Below, piece by piece: positions 7,070-14,690 of a stretch of 36,476 nucleotides of DNA (its first letter is position 1; every line of letters starts with the position of its first letter). Location: NCBI GenBank assembly GCA_029548445.1, contig JAKPNJ010000306.1, positions 1-36,476 on the forward strand. Direction: 5' to 3'. Source of the DNA: Bacillota bacterium (GTDB lineage: Bacteria > Bacillota > Clostridia > Saccharofermentanales > UBA5734). The translations under genes and the position numbers were made by a program. The notes under the pieces are model-generated. The model was not told the DNA's origin, did not search any database, and was given only the letters and a program-made list of their open reading frames with translations.

Positions 7070-9096
7070 ACGGATCCGACTGTTCCGACACCTGCCGCAC
7101 ATGCGCCTGTTCCGATACCGCGCCCGCTTCCGTGACGCGCCGCGGCTCGCCGGTCCCCTCTCTCCTGTCGGTCGTTCCCAAGGCCCGGCGGTGGGCCTTC
7201 GGAACGGGGCTCGTCCTGTTCGTCACCGCCGCTTTCCTGCCGGTTGGAGGCCTGGCGGATTGGCTCCGCACCGGGCTGTTTCTCGCGGCATACGCCCTGT
7301 TCGGCACCGATGTCCTGGCCGCCGCGGTCCGCCACGTTTTCCGCGGCCGGGTCCTGGACGAGACCTTCCTCATGTCCCTGGCCACCCTCGGCGCCATCGC
7401 GATCGGGGAATACCCCGAGGCCGTGGCGGTCATGGCTTTCTACCAGTTGGGCGAAATCTTCCAGGGACTGGCCGTGACACGGTCCCGGCACGCCATCTCC
7501 GCGCTGATGGATCTCCGCCCCGACTCGGCCTGGCGCCTCTCGGAAGCCGGGCGGACGGCCGTGGATCCCGCCAGCCTGCAGCCGGGGGACCGGATCGCGC
7601 TGCTGCCAGGGGAACGGGCGCCGGTGGACGCGGTGGTGGACGTCGGCCGGTCCCTGCTGGATGTGTCCATGCTGACGGGAGAGCCCATGCCCCTGGAGGC
7701 GGAACCCGGAGTCGAGATCCTGTCCGGCTCCGTGAACCGGACAGGAAGCCTGGAGCTTCGGGTGCTTCGCCGGTCCGCCGATTCCGCCGCCAGCCGGATC
7801 CTGTCCCTGGTGGAGCAGGCCCAGGCGCGAAAAGCCTCCACGGAGCGCTTCATTACCCGATTCGCCCGGACCTATACGCCGGCGGTGGTCCTCCTGGCGT
7901 CGCTCCTGGCCTTCGGTCCGCCCCTGGCCCTGGGGCTCCCGTTCCAGCCCTGGCTATACAGGGCCCTGGTCTTCCTCGTGATCTCCTGCCCCTGCGCCCT
8001 GGTGATCTCGATTCCCCTGGGCTTCCTTGGCGGCATCGGGGCCGCATCCAGGCGCGGCATCCTGGTCAAGGGCGGCACGGCGCTGGAGCAGATGCGGCAG
8101 CTGGATACGGTGGTTTTTGACAAGACCGGTACCCTGACCCGGGGTCGCTTCACGGTCACATCCCAGGCCCTGGACCCGGCCCTGGACGCTGCCGGACTCT
8201 GCGCTGCCGCCGAATCGGCCTCGCCCCATCCCATCGCCCGGGCGATCCGGGATGCCGCAGCGGAGTCAATCCGCCTCGCGCCCCGGAAACCCCTGGACCA
8301 GTACCGGGTGGAACACCACGAGGAACGCAGCGGATTCGGCGTGTCGGCCATGGTGGACGGCCGCCAGGTCCTGTGCGGCTCCGAGGCCCTTCTCCGGCAG
8401 GAAGGCATCCCGGTTCCCCAGGCCGTTTCCCCGGCATCCGGGACGGACAGCTCCCCCGACCCTGCAGCCGAAGCCGGCACCCTGGTGCATGTGGCGGTGG
8501 ACCGCCGGTATGCCGGCCACCTGGTCGTCGAGGACGAGGTCAAGCCCACGGCCGCGGAGGCGGTCCTCCTGCTCCGGAGGCTGGGTGTCCGGACCGTGGC
8601 CCTGGTGACAGGCGACGGGGAAGCGGCCGCCCGCCACGTGGCCGACCGGGCCGGCATCGGCGCGGTCCACTTCCGCCAGCTGCCGGATCAGAAGGTCCAG
8701 GTCGTGGAAAGGCTGCTGCAGGAAAAGGACGCCCTGCCGGGAGGTACCCGGAAGCGGCTGGCCTTTGTCGGGGATGGCCTGAATGACGCCCCGGTGCTGG
8801 CCCGGGCCGACGTGGGCGTGGCCATGGGCGGCGGCACAGACGCGGCCGTGGAGTCGGCGGATGTCGTCCTGATGCACGAAGACCCCCGCCGGGTGGCCGA
8901 CGGCATCCGGATCGCGAGAAAGACCCACGCCATTGTTGTCCAGAACGTGATCCTGGCCCTGGGGGTCAAGCTGGTCCTGATGGCCCTGGGCACTGCCGGC
9001 CTGTCCGGCCTGTGGGAAGCGGTGTTCGCCGACGTGGGCGTCGCGCTGCTGGCGGTCCTGAACGCCGGGAGGGCCCTGTACGCTCAGATCCGCTGA
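7066..9096 (+). CDS. cadA: P1B-type Cd/Zn/Pb-exporting ATPase
   Basis: This 676-residue membrane pump uses ATP to export divalent soft metals. Landmarks in order: TGEP near 204, the transmembrane metal site CPC at 308-310, the phosphorylated D352 in DKTGTLT, SPHP at 386-389 and GDGLND at 569-574. K635 and D656 in the last membrane helices match the Zn/Cd/Pb (ZntA-like) subgroup rather than the copper one. The usual N-terminal heavy-metal-associated (HMA) domain is missing. Instead the first 16 residues hold C6, C10, C13 and C15 in a short cysteine-rich tail. The gene is coupled to cadC and under its operator. Its last 13 bases overlap the end of a convergent gene. Confidence 0.94.
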   Translation: MNGSDCSDTCRTCACSDTAPASVTRRGSPVPSLLSVVPKARRWAFGTGLVLFVTAAFLPVGGLADWLRTGLFLAAYALFGTDVLAAAVRHVFRGRVLDETFLMSLATLGAIAIGEYPEAVAVMAFYQLGEIFQGLAVTRSRHAISALMDLRPDSAWRLSEAGRTAVDPASLQPGDRIALLPGERAPVDAVVDVGRSLLDVSMLTGEPMPLEAEPGVEILSGSVNRTGSLELRVLRRSADSAASRILSLVEQAQARKASTERFITRFARTYTPAVVLLASLLAFGPPLALGLPFQPWLYRALVFLVISCPCALVISIPLGFLGGIGAASRRGILVKGGTALEQMRQLDTVVFDKTGTLTRGRFTVTSQALDPALDAAGLCAAAESASPHPIARAIRDAAAESIRLAPRKPLDQYRVEHHEERSGFGVSAMVDGRQVLCGSEALLRQEGIPVPQAVSPASGTDSSPDPAAEAGTLVHVAVDRRYAGHLVVEDEVKPTAAEAVLLLRRLGVRTVALVTGDGEAAARHVADRAGIGAVHFRQLPDQKVQVVERLLQEKDALPGGTRKRLAFVGDGLNDAPVLARADVGVAMGGGTDAAVESADVVLMHEDPRRVADGIRIARKTHAIVVQNVILALGVKLVLMALGTAGLSGLWEAVFADVGVALLAVLNAGRALYAQIR

Positions 9097-10031
9097 ATTG
9101 TCAGGTGGGCGCCGGCGCCTTCCTTCCGCATGTTGTTGATCAGGCCGAAGGATCCCAGGCCCGCGAAGAGGATGCCCAGGCCCAGGTCCTTGAGGATGGC
9201 CAACAGGAAGTCGGGCTCTGCCAGCAGGACGATGGGAAGCAGGATCGCGTCGGCGAACCCCCAGGCCGGGTCTTCGAGCATGAGGGAGACACTGATGCCG
9301 AGGAAAGTCGCCAGGACGACGCTGACCAGCAGGACGCCCAGGACGATCCAGGGCATGCCCCGCCCGATCCGTCCCCGGAACAGCCGGTATCCGCGGTCCG
9401 CCAGGAACGCCATGATCAGGCCTGCGAGGGCGGCGATGAACCCCAGCTGGCCGATCAGGATCCAGGGGACGATGCCGACGATGCCGCCGGCCAGGGCGCC
9501 GAAGAAGCCGGTCAGGTAGCTGCCTTCCTTCCGATTGCCCTCCCGGGTGGCGGCCATGGTTTCGGACAGCTCGCCGAAGCAGGTGTCACAGAGTTCCACG
9601 GGACGGCCTCCCAGGGCGGCCGCGGCATGGGATCCCGACGCGGCGCAGCGGTGGCAGGCGGGTTCGAGCCCCAGGGCGTCGAATTCCCGGGCCAGGCCGG
9701 CCAGCAGGTTCGCCACGGCGTCCGGCATGCCGGCGGCCCTGGACAGGGGCGCCTTGGCGGTCACGAAGACCAGGCTGCCGTTTTCAACCATCAGGGTCCC
9801 CTTGACAAGGCTCTCGCGGTTCGTCTTTTCGCCGATCCAGGCCTTGAGCTTCTCGATGGCCTCGTTGGACAGGGGGACTACAGTGGTGCGGATCACCAGG
9901 TTGTCGGGTGTCATGGAGGTGCTTTCCACCCCGAACCAGTGCCGACCCACCCGGGCCAGGAGGCCCGCCTCATGCAGCTTCCAGTTTCGTGTCTCGGACA
10001 GGGTGCGCAGGAACTTGCTCGGCTTTGCCAT
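9084..10031 (-). CDS. Zinc-ribbon membrane protein of unknown function
   Basis: The 315-residue protein is not one I recognise. Residues 1-120 are soluble and mixed alpha/beta. C126, C129, C148 and C151 form a CxxC-x18-CxxC zinc ribbon (PACHRC, LCDTC). Residues 170-305 carry about four to five hydrophobic segments, ending in a short cytoplasmic tail. A membrane protein with a cytoplasmic sensing or binding domain is a fair description; no catalytic motif is visible. The start is at the ATG read from 10031, with AAGGAGGG seven bases upstream; a longer frame reaching 10097 lacks such a site. Its own promoter lies upstream. The 3' end overlaps cadA by 13 bases, but the two genes face each other, so shared function need not follow. 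Confidence 0.8.
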   Translation of the reverse strand: MAKPSKFLRTLSETRNWKLHEAGLLARVGRHWFGVESTSMTPDNLVIRTTVVPLSNEAIEKLKAWIGEKTNRESLVKGTLMVENGSLVFVTAKAPLSRAAGMPDAVANLLAGLAREFDALGLEPACHRCAASGSHAAAALGGRPVELCDTCFGELSETMAATREGNRKEGSYLTGFFGALAGGIVGIVPWILIGQLGFIAALAGLIMAFLADRGYRLFRGRIGRGMPWIVLGVLLVSVVLATFLGISVSLMLEDPAWGFADAILLPIVLLAEPDFLLAILKDLGLGILFAGLGSFGLINNMRKEGAGAHLTIQRI

Positions 10032-10079
10032 AAAAAGGCCCTCCTTGGGATTTTCTCCATCATCCCATGAGAAGGGCCC

Positions 10080-10107
10080 ATTATCAATGTACATCAACGG
10101 AATTCAA
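10080..10107 (-). promoter_or_regulatory. Sigma-A-type promoter for the zinc-ribbon gene
   Basis: On the minus strand, TTGAAT (10107-10102) is followed after 16 bases by GATAAT (10085-10080). This is one of the better -35/-10 pairs in the window. It overlaps the stop codon of the reductase gene upstream, so the zinc-ribbon gene probably has its own transcript even though it follows in the same direction. Confidence 0.6.
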
Positions 10108-11018
10108 TCCGGATGCCCATGGGCCTTCTTCGCCCTTCGAACGTATTCCAGCGCCGAAATGCCGGCGGCGGCCCCCTCCCCCACGGCCACGGACAACTGG
10201 AGGATCCCGCCGACACAATCCCCGGCGCCGAAGATGCCGGGCTGGGCGGTCGCCCCCCGGCGGTCCACCTTCAGGGCGCCGCCCTCGGTTTCCAGGCCCA
10301 GGCTGACGGCGAAAGAAAGGCTGCCGGCCATGCCCTCGGCAATGAAGAGGCCGGACAGGGGCAGGGAGTCCCCGCTGTCGAACGACACGCCGGTGAGGGT
10401 GTCCTGCCCCTCGAGCCGGCGGATGGGCCGCAGGTCGACAGGCCATCCGCGGGAACGGGCCTCGTCGAGATAGGCCTCGGACGGGGTCCGGCCGTTGGCG
10501 AGAAGGGTCACGGAAGACGCGATGGCTGCAAGTTCGCGGGCTTCATGCAGGGCGAAGGCGCCATCCCCCAGGACCGCCACCGGCTTCCCCCGATGGAAGT
10601 AGGCGTCACAGAGGGTGCAGAAGGCAACTCCCCTGCCCGTCAGGGCGTCGAGGCCCTCGATCCGGGGGGCCTTCCGGGCCTGGCCGGTGGCAATCACCAG
10701 GGCCAGGCAGCGGACCGGGCCGGCCGTGGTGGACACGAGAAACGACCCGTCCGTCTCGGGCGCGATGCCCGTGGCCTCCGCGTCGAGAAACGACACGCCC
10801 AATCGGGCGGTGTTCGCCCAGGAGTCTTCCAGGAGCTGCCTGCCGGAAACAGGACCCGGAAAGCCGAAGTAGTTGCCCACCGCGGCGTCCTTCCACAACA
10901 GGCCCGCATCCCGCGACACGACGAGAACGGAGAGACCGCCTCGAACCGCATACAGCGAAGCGGAGATCCCGGCAGGTCCCTTTCCGATGACCAGGAGATC
11001 GGTCGATACCGTCGTCAT
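10104..11018 (-). CDS. Thioredoxin-reductase-like flavoprotein lacking the NADPH motif
   Basis: The 304-residue protein has the two-domain thioredoxin reductase layout. It shows an FAD motif IGKGPAGISASLYAVRGG at residue 11, a redox pair C134/C137 in CTLCDAYFHRG, a second Rossmann motif VLGDGAFALHEA, and the terminal FAD motif GIFGAGDCVGG. The HRRxxxR stretch that grips NADPH phosphate in classical enzymes is replaced by LANGRTPSE. That suggests an electron donor other than NADPH. Ferredoxin-dependent relatives are known in Clostridia, and the gene just upstream encodes a ferredoxin-like protein. GAGAGGAG precedes the ATG. The likely role is thiol or disulfide redox chemistry; the partner disulfide protein is not visible here. 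Confidence 0.85.
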   Translation of the reverse strand: MTTVSTDLLVIGKGPAGISASLYAVRGGLSVLVVSRDAGLLWKDAAVGNYFGFPGPVSGRQLLEDSWANTARLGVSFLDAEATGIAPETDGSFLVSTTAGPVRCLALVIATGQARKAPRIEGLDALTGRGVAFCTLCDAYFHRGKPVAVLGDGAFALHEARELAAIASSVTLLANGRTPSEAYLDEARSRGWPVDLRPIRRLEGQDTLTGVSFDSGDSLPLSGLFIAEGMAGSLSFAVSLGLETEGGALKVDRRGATAQPGIFGAGDCVGGILQLSVAVGEGAAAGISALEYVRRAKKAHGHPD

Positions 11019-11031
11019 GCTGCCGCTCCTC

Positions 11032-11724
11032 TCACGTCACGATCGAGCCGTCAGCCCGGAGCGTCGTCACGGACCAGGGAACGACCCGGCCGCTGACAGC
11101 CATGGCCTGCTTCACCGCGTGGACGAGCCCCCCGCAGCAGGGCACCTGCATCCGGACCACCGTCAGGCTCCGGATGTCGTTCCGACGGAGGATTTCCGCC
11201 AACCGTTCCGAATAGTCGGTGTCGTCCAGCTTGGGGCAGCCGATCAGGGTGATGCGCCCCTTCATGAAATCCTCGTGGAAGAACCCCCGGGCGAACGCTG
11301 CGCAGTCGGCCGCCAACAGCAGGTGGGCCCCTTCCAGGAACGGGGCGTCGGGTGCGACAAGCCGCAGCTGGACCGGCCACTGGGCGAGACGGGAGGGCGC
11401 CTGGCTCCCCGGCCTCCAGTCCGAAGGGGTTTCCGTCCCCGGTTCCGTCCCCGGTTCCTTCATTTCCTCGTGCGGCACTTCCTGTTGACCCGCGAGACGC
11501 GCCTGGACGGCCGCCTCATCGTAAGGATCGGCCTCCCGGTCCTCCAGGGTGATGGCACCCGTCGGACACTCCGGCAGGCAGTTGCCGAGGCCGTCGCAAT
11601 ACCGGTCGGACACCAGCCGGGCCTTGCCGTCCACCAGGCGGATCGCCCCCTCGTGACAGGCGGACACACACAGGCCGCAGCCATTGCAGAGGTCTTCATC
11701 GATGCGGATGATGGTTCTCTTCAT
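11032..11724 (-). CDS. Ferredoxin-like iron-sulfur protein with C-terminal Cys domain
   Basis: The 230-residue protein begins with a two-cluster ferredoxin domain. C13, C16, C19 and C23 form a full CxxCxxCxxxC motif. The second motif has only C43, C49 and C53, with a leucine at 46 where a fourth cysteine would be, so it may hold a 3Fe-4S cluster or use another ligand. A Pro/Glu/Thr-rich linker follows, partly encoded by a 12-base tandem repeat. The C-terminal domain carries AADCAAF, GCPKLDD and VPCCGG, features I recall from a Clostridial iron-sulfur family of unknown role. AGGAGG precedes the start. It lies 13 bases upstream of the reductase, so the two probably work together in electron transfer. 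Confidence 0.85.
   Translation of the reverse strand: MKRTIIRIDEDLCNGCGLCVSACHEGAIRLVDGKARLVSDRYCDGLGNCLPECPTGAITLEDREADPYDEAAVQARLAGQQEVPHEEMKEPGTEPGTETPSDWRPGSQAPSRLAQWPVQLRLVAPDAPFLEGAHLLLAADCAAFARGFFHEDFMKGRITLIGCPKLDDTDYSERLAEILRRNDIRSLTVVRMQVPCCGGLVHAVKQAMAVSGRVVPWSVTTLRADGSIVT
11431..11458. repeat. 12-base tandem repeat inside the iron-sulfur gene
   Basis: TTCCGTCCCCGG occurs at 11431-11442 and 11443-11454, followed by TTCC of a third copy. On the coding (minus) strand it encodes the Gly-Thr-Glu-Pro repeats of the linker. The frame is kept because the unit is four codons. Confidence 0.8.
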
Positions 11725-11766
11725 GGCCTCGCCTCCTGGGTCGGGTTTCCGGGATGACGGCAGTGT

Positions 11767-11774
11767 ACTATAAT
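11767..11774. promoter_or_regulatory. Overlapping divergent -10 elements
   Basis: TATAAT at 11769-11774 faces the acetyltransferase gene. On the other strand the bases 11772-11767 read TATAGT, facing the iron-sulfur gene. The two hexamers overlap by four bases, so one AT-rich patch could serve both directions. Neither has a convincing -35. Confidence 0.5.
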
Positions 11775-11787
11775 CCTCCCAGGGGAA

Positions 11788-11805
11788 CCGTAGCCCCGGC
11801 TACGG
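11788..11805. promoter_or_regulatory. Perfect 8-2-8 palindrome, candidate operator or leader hairpin
   Basis: CCGTAGCC at 11788-11795 and GGCTACGG at 11798-11805 are exact inverted repeats around CC. The element starts 14 bases after the plus-strand -10, near the expected transcription start of the acetyltransferase gene. It could be a repressor site or a hairpin at the 5' end of the messenger. No regulator gene lies beside it. Confidence 0.5.
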
Positions 11806-11832
11806 ACGACGGTTCGGATCGGAGGCGGCGCC

Positions 11833-13518
11833 ATGGCGCGGACGGACACCCTGGACGCGGGAAAGGGATGGTCGGGACTCGCAGATGCGGTTCCCCCGGT
11901 TCCGCTCCACCTGGGGCCCCGGGATTTCCGATGGATCGAGTCGCCGGACGGGACGGGGAAAGTCCGCCTGGTGCTGAAGGAGATCGACCGCCAGGGAATC
12001 GCCTATGTGGTGGATTTCCGCTGCGAAAACAGGGACCAGGCCCGGCGCCTCCTGGAAACCGCCGCCGCCGAAGCCCGGGCGGCCGGGGCCCGGACCATCC
12101 GGGCCGGATTCCGCCCCTTCCTCTCCTGCGCCTTCCTTCCCGAGGACCCGCCCCCCGGATGGCATCCCGTCGGTACCTTCCACATGATGGCCCTCCGGCT
12201 CGACGCCTCGCCGCCACCCGCCATCCTGTCGGGCCCTCCCGCAATGCCCGGCCTTGCGTTCCGGTCGTTTCTCGACCATCCCGACCTCTACCCCGAGCTC
12301 CACAACCGCTGTTTCGAGGGCGTCTTCAACGCCGCCCGATGCCTGCCGGGTGAACGCGACGAACTGCTGGCCGGCATCCGGGAGGAACGGGAGGAGGCGG
12401 CCGCGGCCCTGCTGGACGAAGAACCCTGCGGGTTCTACCGCATGTCCCTGCCGGACGGGAACCGGTCGGTCCTCCTGGATTCCCTGGGGGTCCTGCCCGA
12501 GCGTCGGCAGCGGGGCATCGGACGGTGCATTTTGGCGGAATCCCTGCGAAAGGCCCGGGACCGGGGCGCCCGGGTGGTCCGCCTGATGGTGGCCGACCGG
12601 AATACTGGCGCCCTGGCCCTCTACCGCTCCGCCGGTTTCGTGGAGGAAAGGGCCTACTCCCATTATTTTGAACCCGACGGGCCGGAACCCGACCCGACGA
12701 CCGGCGAGCGCCTGGCCATCGCCCGGAACCGGCTTTGTACGGTCTCCTCCCTGGCGGAGGACCTGGCCGCCCTCGGCGTCCGGCCCGGCATGGTCCTGGA
12801 GGTCCATGTCTCCCTGCGGCGCCTGGGCTGGGTCTGTGGCGGGGCGGAAGCCCTCATCCGGGCCCTGCTGGCAGTACTCGGGCCGGAGGGAACCCTGGTG
12901 ATGGCGACCCAGAGCGGCGGAAACTCCGAGCCCTCCCGATGGGTGTCCCCGCCGGTGCCGGAGGCCTGGTGGCCGGAGATCCGGGCCGAAATGCCCCCCT
13001 ATGACCCCGCGACCACCCCGACCCGGGGCGTCGGCGTGGTGGCGGAGTGCTTCCGGTCCTGGCCCGGCGTCCGGAGGAGCCGCCATCCCGCGGCTTCCAT
13101 GGGTGCCCTGGGTCCCGCGGCGGACCGGATCGCCGGATCCCAGCCCCTGTCCTTTCCCCTGGGGGAGGGATCGCCCTGCGCGGCCCTGTATGACCTGGAC
13201 GCCCATGTGCTCCTCCTGGGGGTCCGGTACGACCGCTGTACCTCGTTGCACCTGGCCGAGTACCGGGCCGGGGACCGGCCGACGATCGGACAGGGCGCCG
13301 CCATGACGGTGGACGGCCAACGGACCTGGGTGACCTACCGGGACCTGGACCTGGATTCCGACCGGTTTGCGGAACCCGGCCGACTCCTGGAAGCGGAAGG
13401 CCGCATCGCCATGGGCCGGGTGGGAGCGGCGGAAGCCCGGCTGTTCCGGGTCCGGGACGCCGTGGACCTGGCGGTACGGACCTGGAAAATGGATGACGCG
13501 GAAGGGAAGGCACCATGA
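11833..13518 (+). CDS. GNAT / AAC(3) fusion acetyltransferase
   Basis: This 561-residue protein joins two acetyl-CoA-dependent enzymes. Residues about 140-280 are a GNAT domain, with the acetyl-CoA loop in PERRQRGIGRCILAESLRK and the following block NTGALALYRSAGFVEE. Residues 1-130 may be a second, degenerate GNAT half. Residues about 303-555 match the aminoglycoside 3-N-acetyltransferase family (PF02522, YokD-like): HVSLRRLGWVCGGAEALI, the conserved RSRHPAASMGALG with H418, and LLLGVRYDRCTSLHLAEY. Key residues of both domains appear intact. CGGAGG lies seven bases before the ATG. The natural substrate is unknown; many PF02522 proteins do not confer resistance. The stop overlaps the next start as ATGA. 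Confidence 0.88.
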   Translation: MARTDTLDAGKGWSGLADAVPPVPLHLGPRDFRWIESPDGTGKVRLVLKEIDRQGIAYVVDFRCENRDQARRLLETAAAEARAAGARTIRAGFRPFLSCAFLPEDPPPGWHPVGTFHMMALRLDASPPPAILSGPPAMPGLAFRSFLDHPDLYPELHNRCFEGVFNAARCLPGERDELLAGIREEREEAAAALLDEEPCGFYRMSLPDGNRSVLLDSLGVLPERRQRGIGRCILAESLRKARDRGARVVRLMVADRNTGALALYRSAGFVEERAYSHYFEPDGPEPDPTTGERLAIARNRLCTVSSLAEDLAALGVRPGMVLEVHVSLRRLGWVCGGAEALIRALLAVLGPEGTLVMATQSGGNSEPSRWVSPPVPEAWWPEIRAEMPPYDPATTPTRGVGVVAECFRSWPGVRRSRHPAASMGALGPAADRIAGSQPLSFPLGEGSPCAALYDLDAHVLLLGVRYDRCTSLHLAEYRAGDRPTIGQGAAMTVDGQRTWVTYRDLDLDSDRFAEPGRLLEAEGRIAMGRVGAAEARLFRVRDAVDLAVRTWKMDDAEGKAP

Positions 13519-14654
13519 GGGACGAACGACTCCATCAACTGGCCCGCCGGATGCTGCGGCGATCCCTGGACCTGTCGCCCGGCGATGCGTTCCTGGTCCG
13601 GTGCGCCCTCCCGGCGCTGCCCCTGGCCCGGGCGATCCAGGAGGTGGCTGCAGACCTGGGGGTCTTCCCGGTTCTCTCCCTGGAAGACGAAGGTTGCCGG
13701 CGCCTTTCGCTGGCCCAGTTGGAGACGGCCGGCGAGGCGGCCGGGGATTTCCTGCGGAAACAGGCCGCCTGGGAGATGCGCCGGGCCGAGGACCTGGCCG
13801 GCCTGATCACCATCCGGGCACCAGAGAATGACCAGGAGACCGCCGGCCTGTCGCCGGGGGCCCTGCAGCGGCTGGCGTCGAGCCAGCGGGAAGTCCAGGA
13901 CCTGCTGATCAACCGGCGCCGCTGGGTCCTGATGGTCTGGCCCACCCCGGGACAGGCCCAGAACGCCGGGCGCCCCACGGAGGCCTACTTCAACGAGGTC
14001 CTCTCGGTCTGCCTCCTGGATTACGACCGGATGCACGACGCCATGGAACCCCTGGCGCGGCTCATGGAGTCCACCCGGGAAGTCCGCCTCCAGGGGCCCG
14101 GCACCGACCTGTCGTTCTCCATCGAGGGGATGCCGGCGGTCCGGTGCCACGGGCTGCGCAACCTGCCCGACGGCGAAATCTACGCCGCGCCCCGCCTGGA
14201 TTCCCTGGAGGGTCAGGTGACCTACAACGTGCCGTCCACCTTCTGGGGACGGGTCTTCCGGGATGTCCGGCTCGTGTTCCGGAAGGGACGGGTCGTGGAG
14301 GCATCCTGCCGGGGCGAGCCGGAAACGGCCCTCCTGAACCGGATCCTGGATACGGACGAAGGCGCCCGGTCGGTGGGCGAGTTCTCCCTGGGGGTCAATC
14401 CCCTCATCCGGGAGCCTGTCGGCAGCACCCTGTTCGACGAGAAGATCGCCGGCTCCTTCCACCTGACGCCGGGGTCCGCCTACCTCAAGTCCGACAACGG
14501 CAACCGGTCGGCCATCCACTGGGACCTGGTCTGCATCCAGCGACCGGAGTACGGAGGCGGCGAGATCCGGTTCGACGGCCGGCTGGTCCGGAAGGACGGC
14601 CTGTTCGTCCCGGAGGCGCTCCGGGCCCTGAATCCCGACCAGCTGCTGGCCTGA
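13515..14654 (+). CDS. M29 family aminopeptidase
   Basis: The 379-residue protein belongs to the thermophilic-aminopeptidase (AmpS/PepS) family M29, cytoplasmic dinuclear metalloenzymes that release N-terminal residues. The metal ligands can be placed at E221 (LPDGEIYAAP), E289 (GEFSLGVNP), H316 (GSFHLTPG), H335 and D337 (IHWDLVC). The family block REPVGSTLFDEKIAGSFH is clear. Length is close to the usual figure of about 400, slightly short at the N-terminus. The gene is coupled by ATGA to the acetyltransferase fusion and precedes the glycerol-1-phosphate dehydrogenase by 36 bases, within what looks like one transcript. Confidence 0.92.
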   Translation: MRDERLHQLARRMLRRSLDLSPGDAFLVRCALPALPLARAIQEVAADLGVFPVLSLEDEGCRRLSLAQLETAGEAAGDFLRKQAAWEMRRAEDLAGLITIRAPENDQETAGLSPGALQRLASSQREVQDLLINRRRWVLMVWPTPGQAQNAGRPTEAYFNEVLSVCLLDYDRMHDAMEPLARLMESTREVRLQGPGTDLSFSIEGMPAVRCHGLRNLPDGEIYAAPRLDSLEGQVTYNVPSTFWGRVFRDVRLVFRKGRVVEASCRGEPETALLNRILDTDEGARSVGEFSLGVNPLIREPVGSTLFDEKIAGSFHLTPGSAYLKSDNGNRSAIHWDLVCIQRPEYGGGEIRFDGRLVRKDGLFVPEALRALNPDQLLA

Positions 14655-14690
14655 CGGCTTCGCAGCCGGCCATTGCCACCGGAGGATCCC

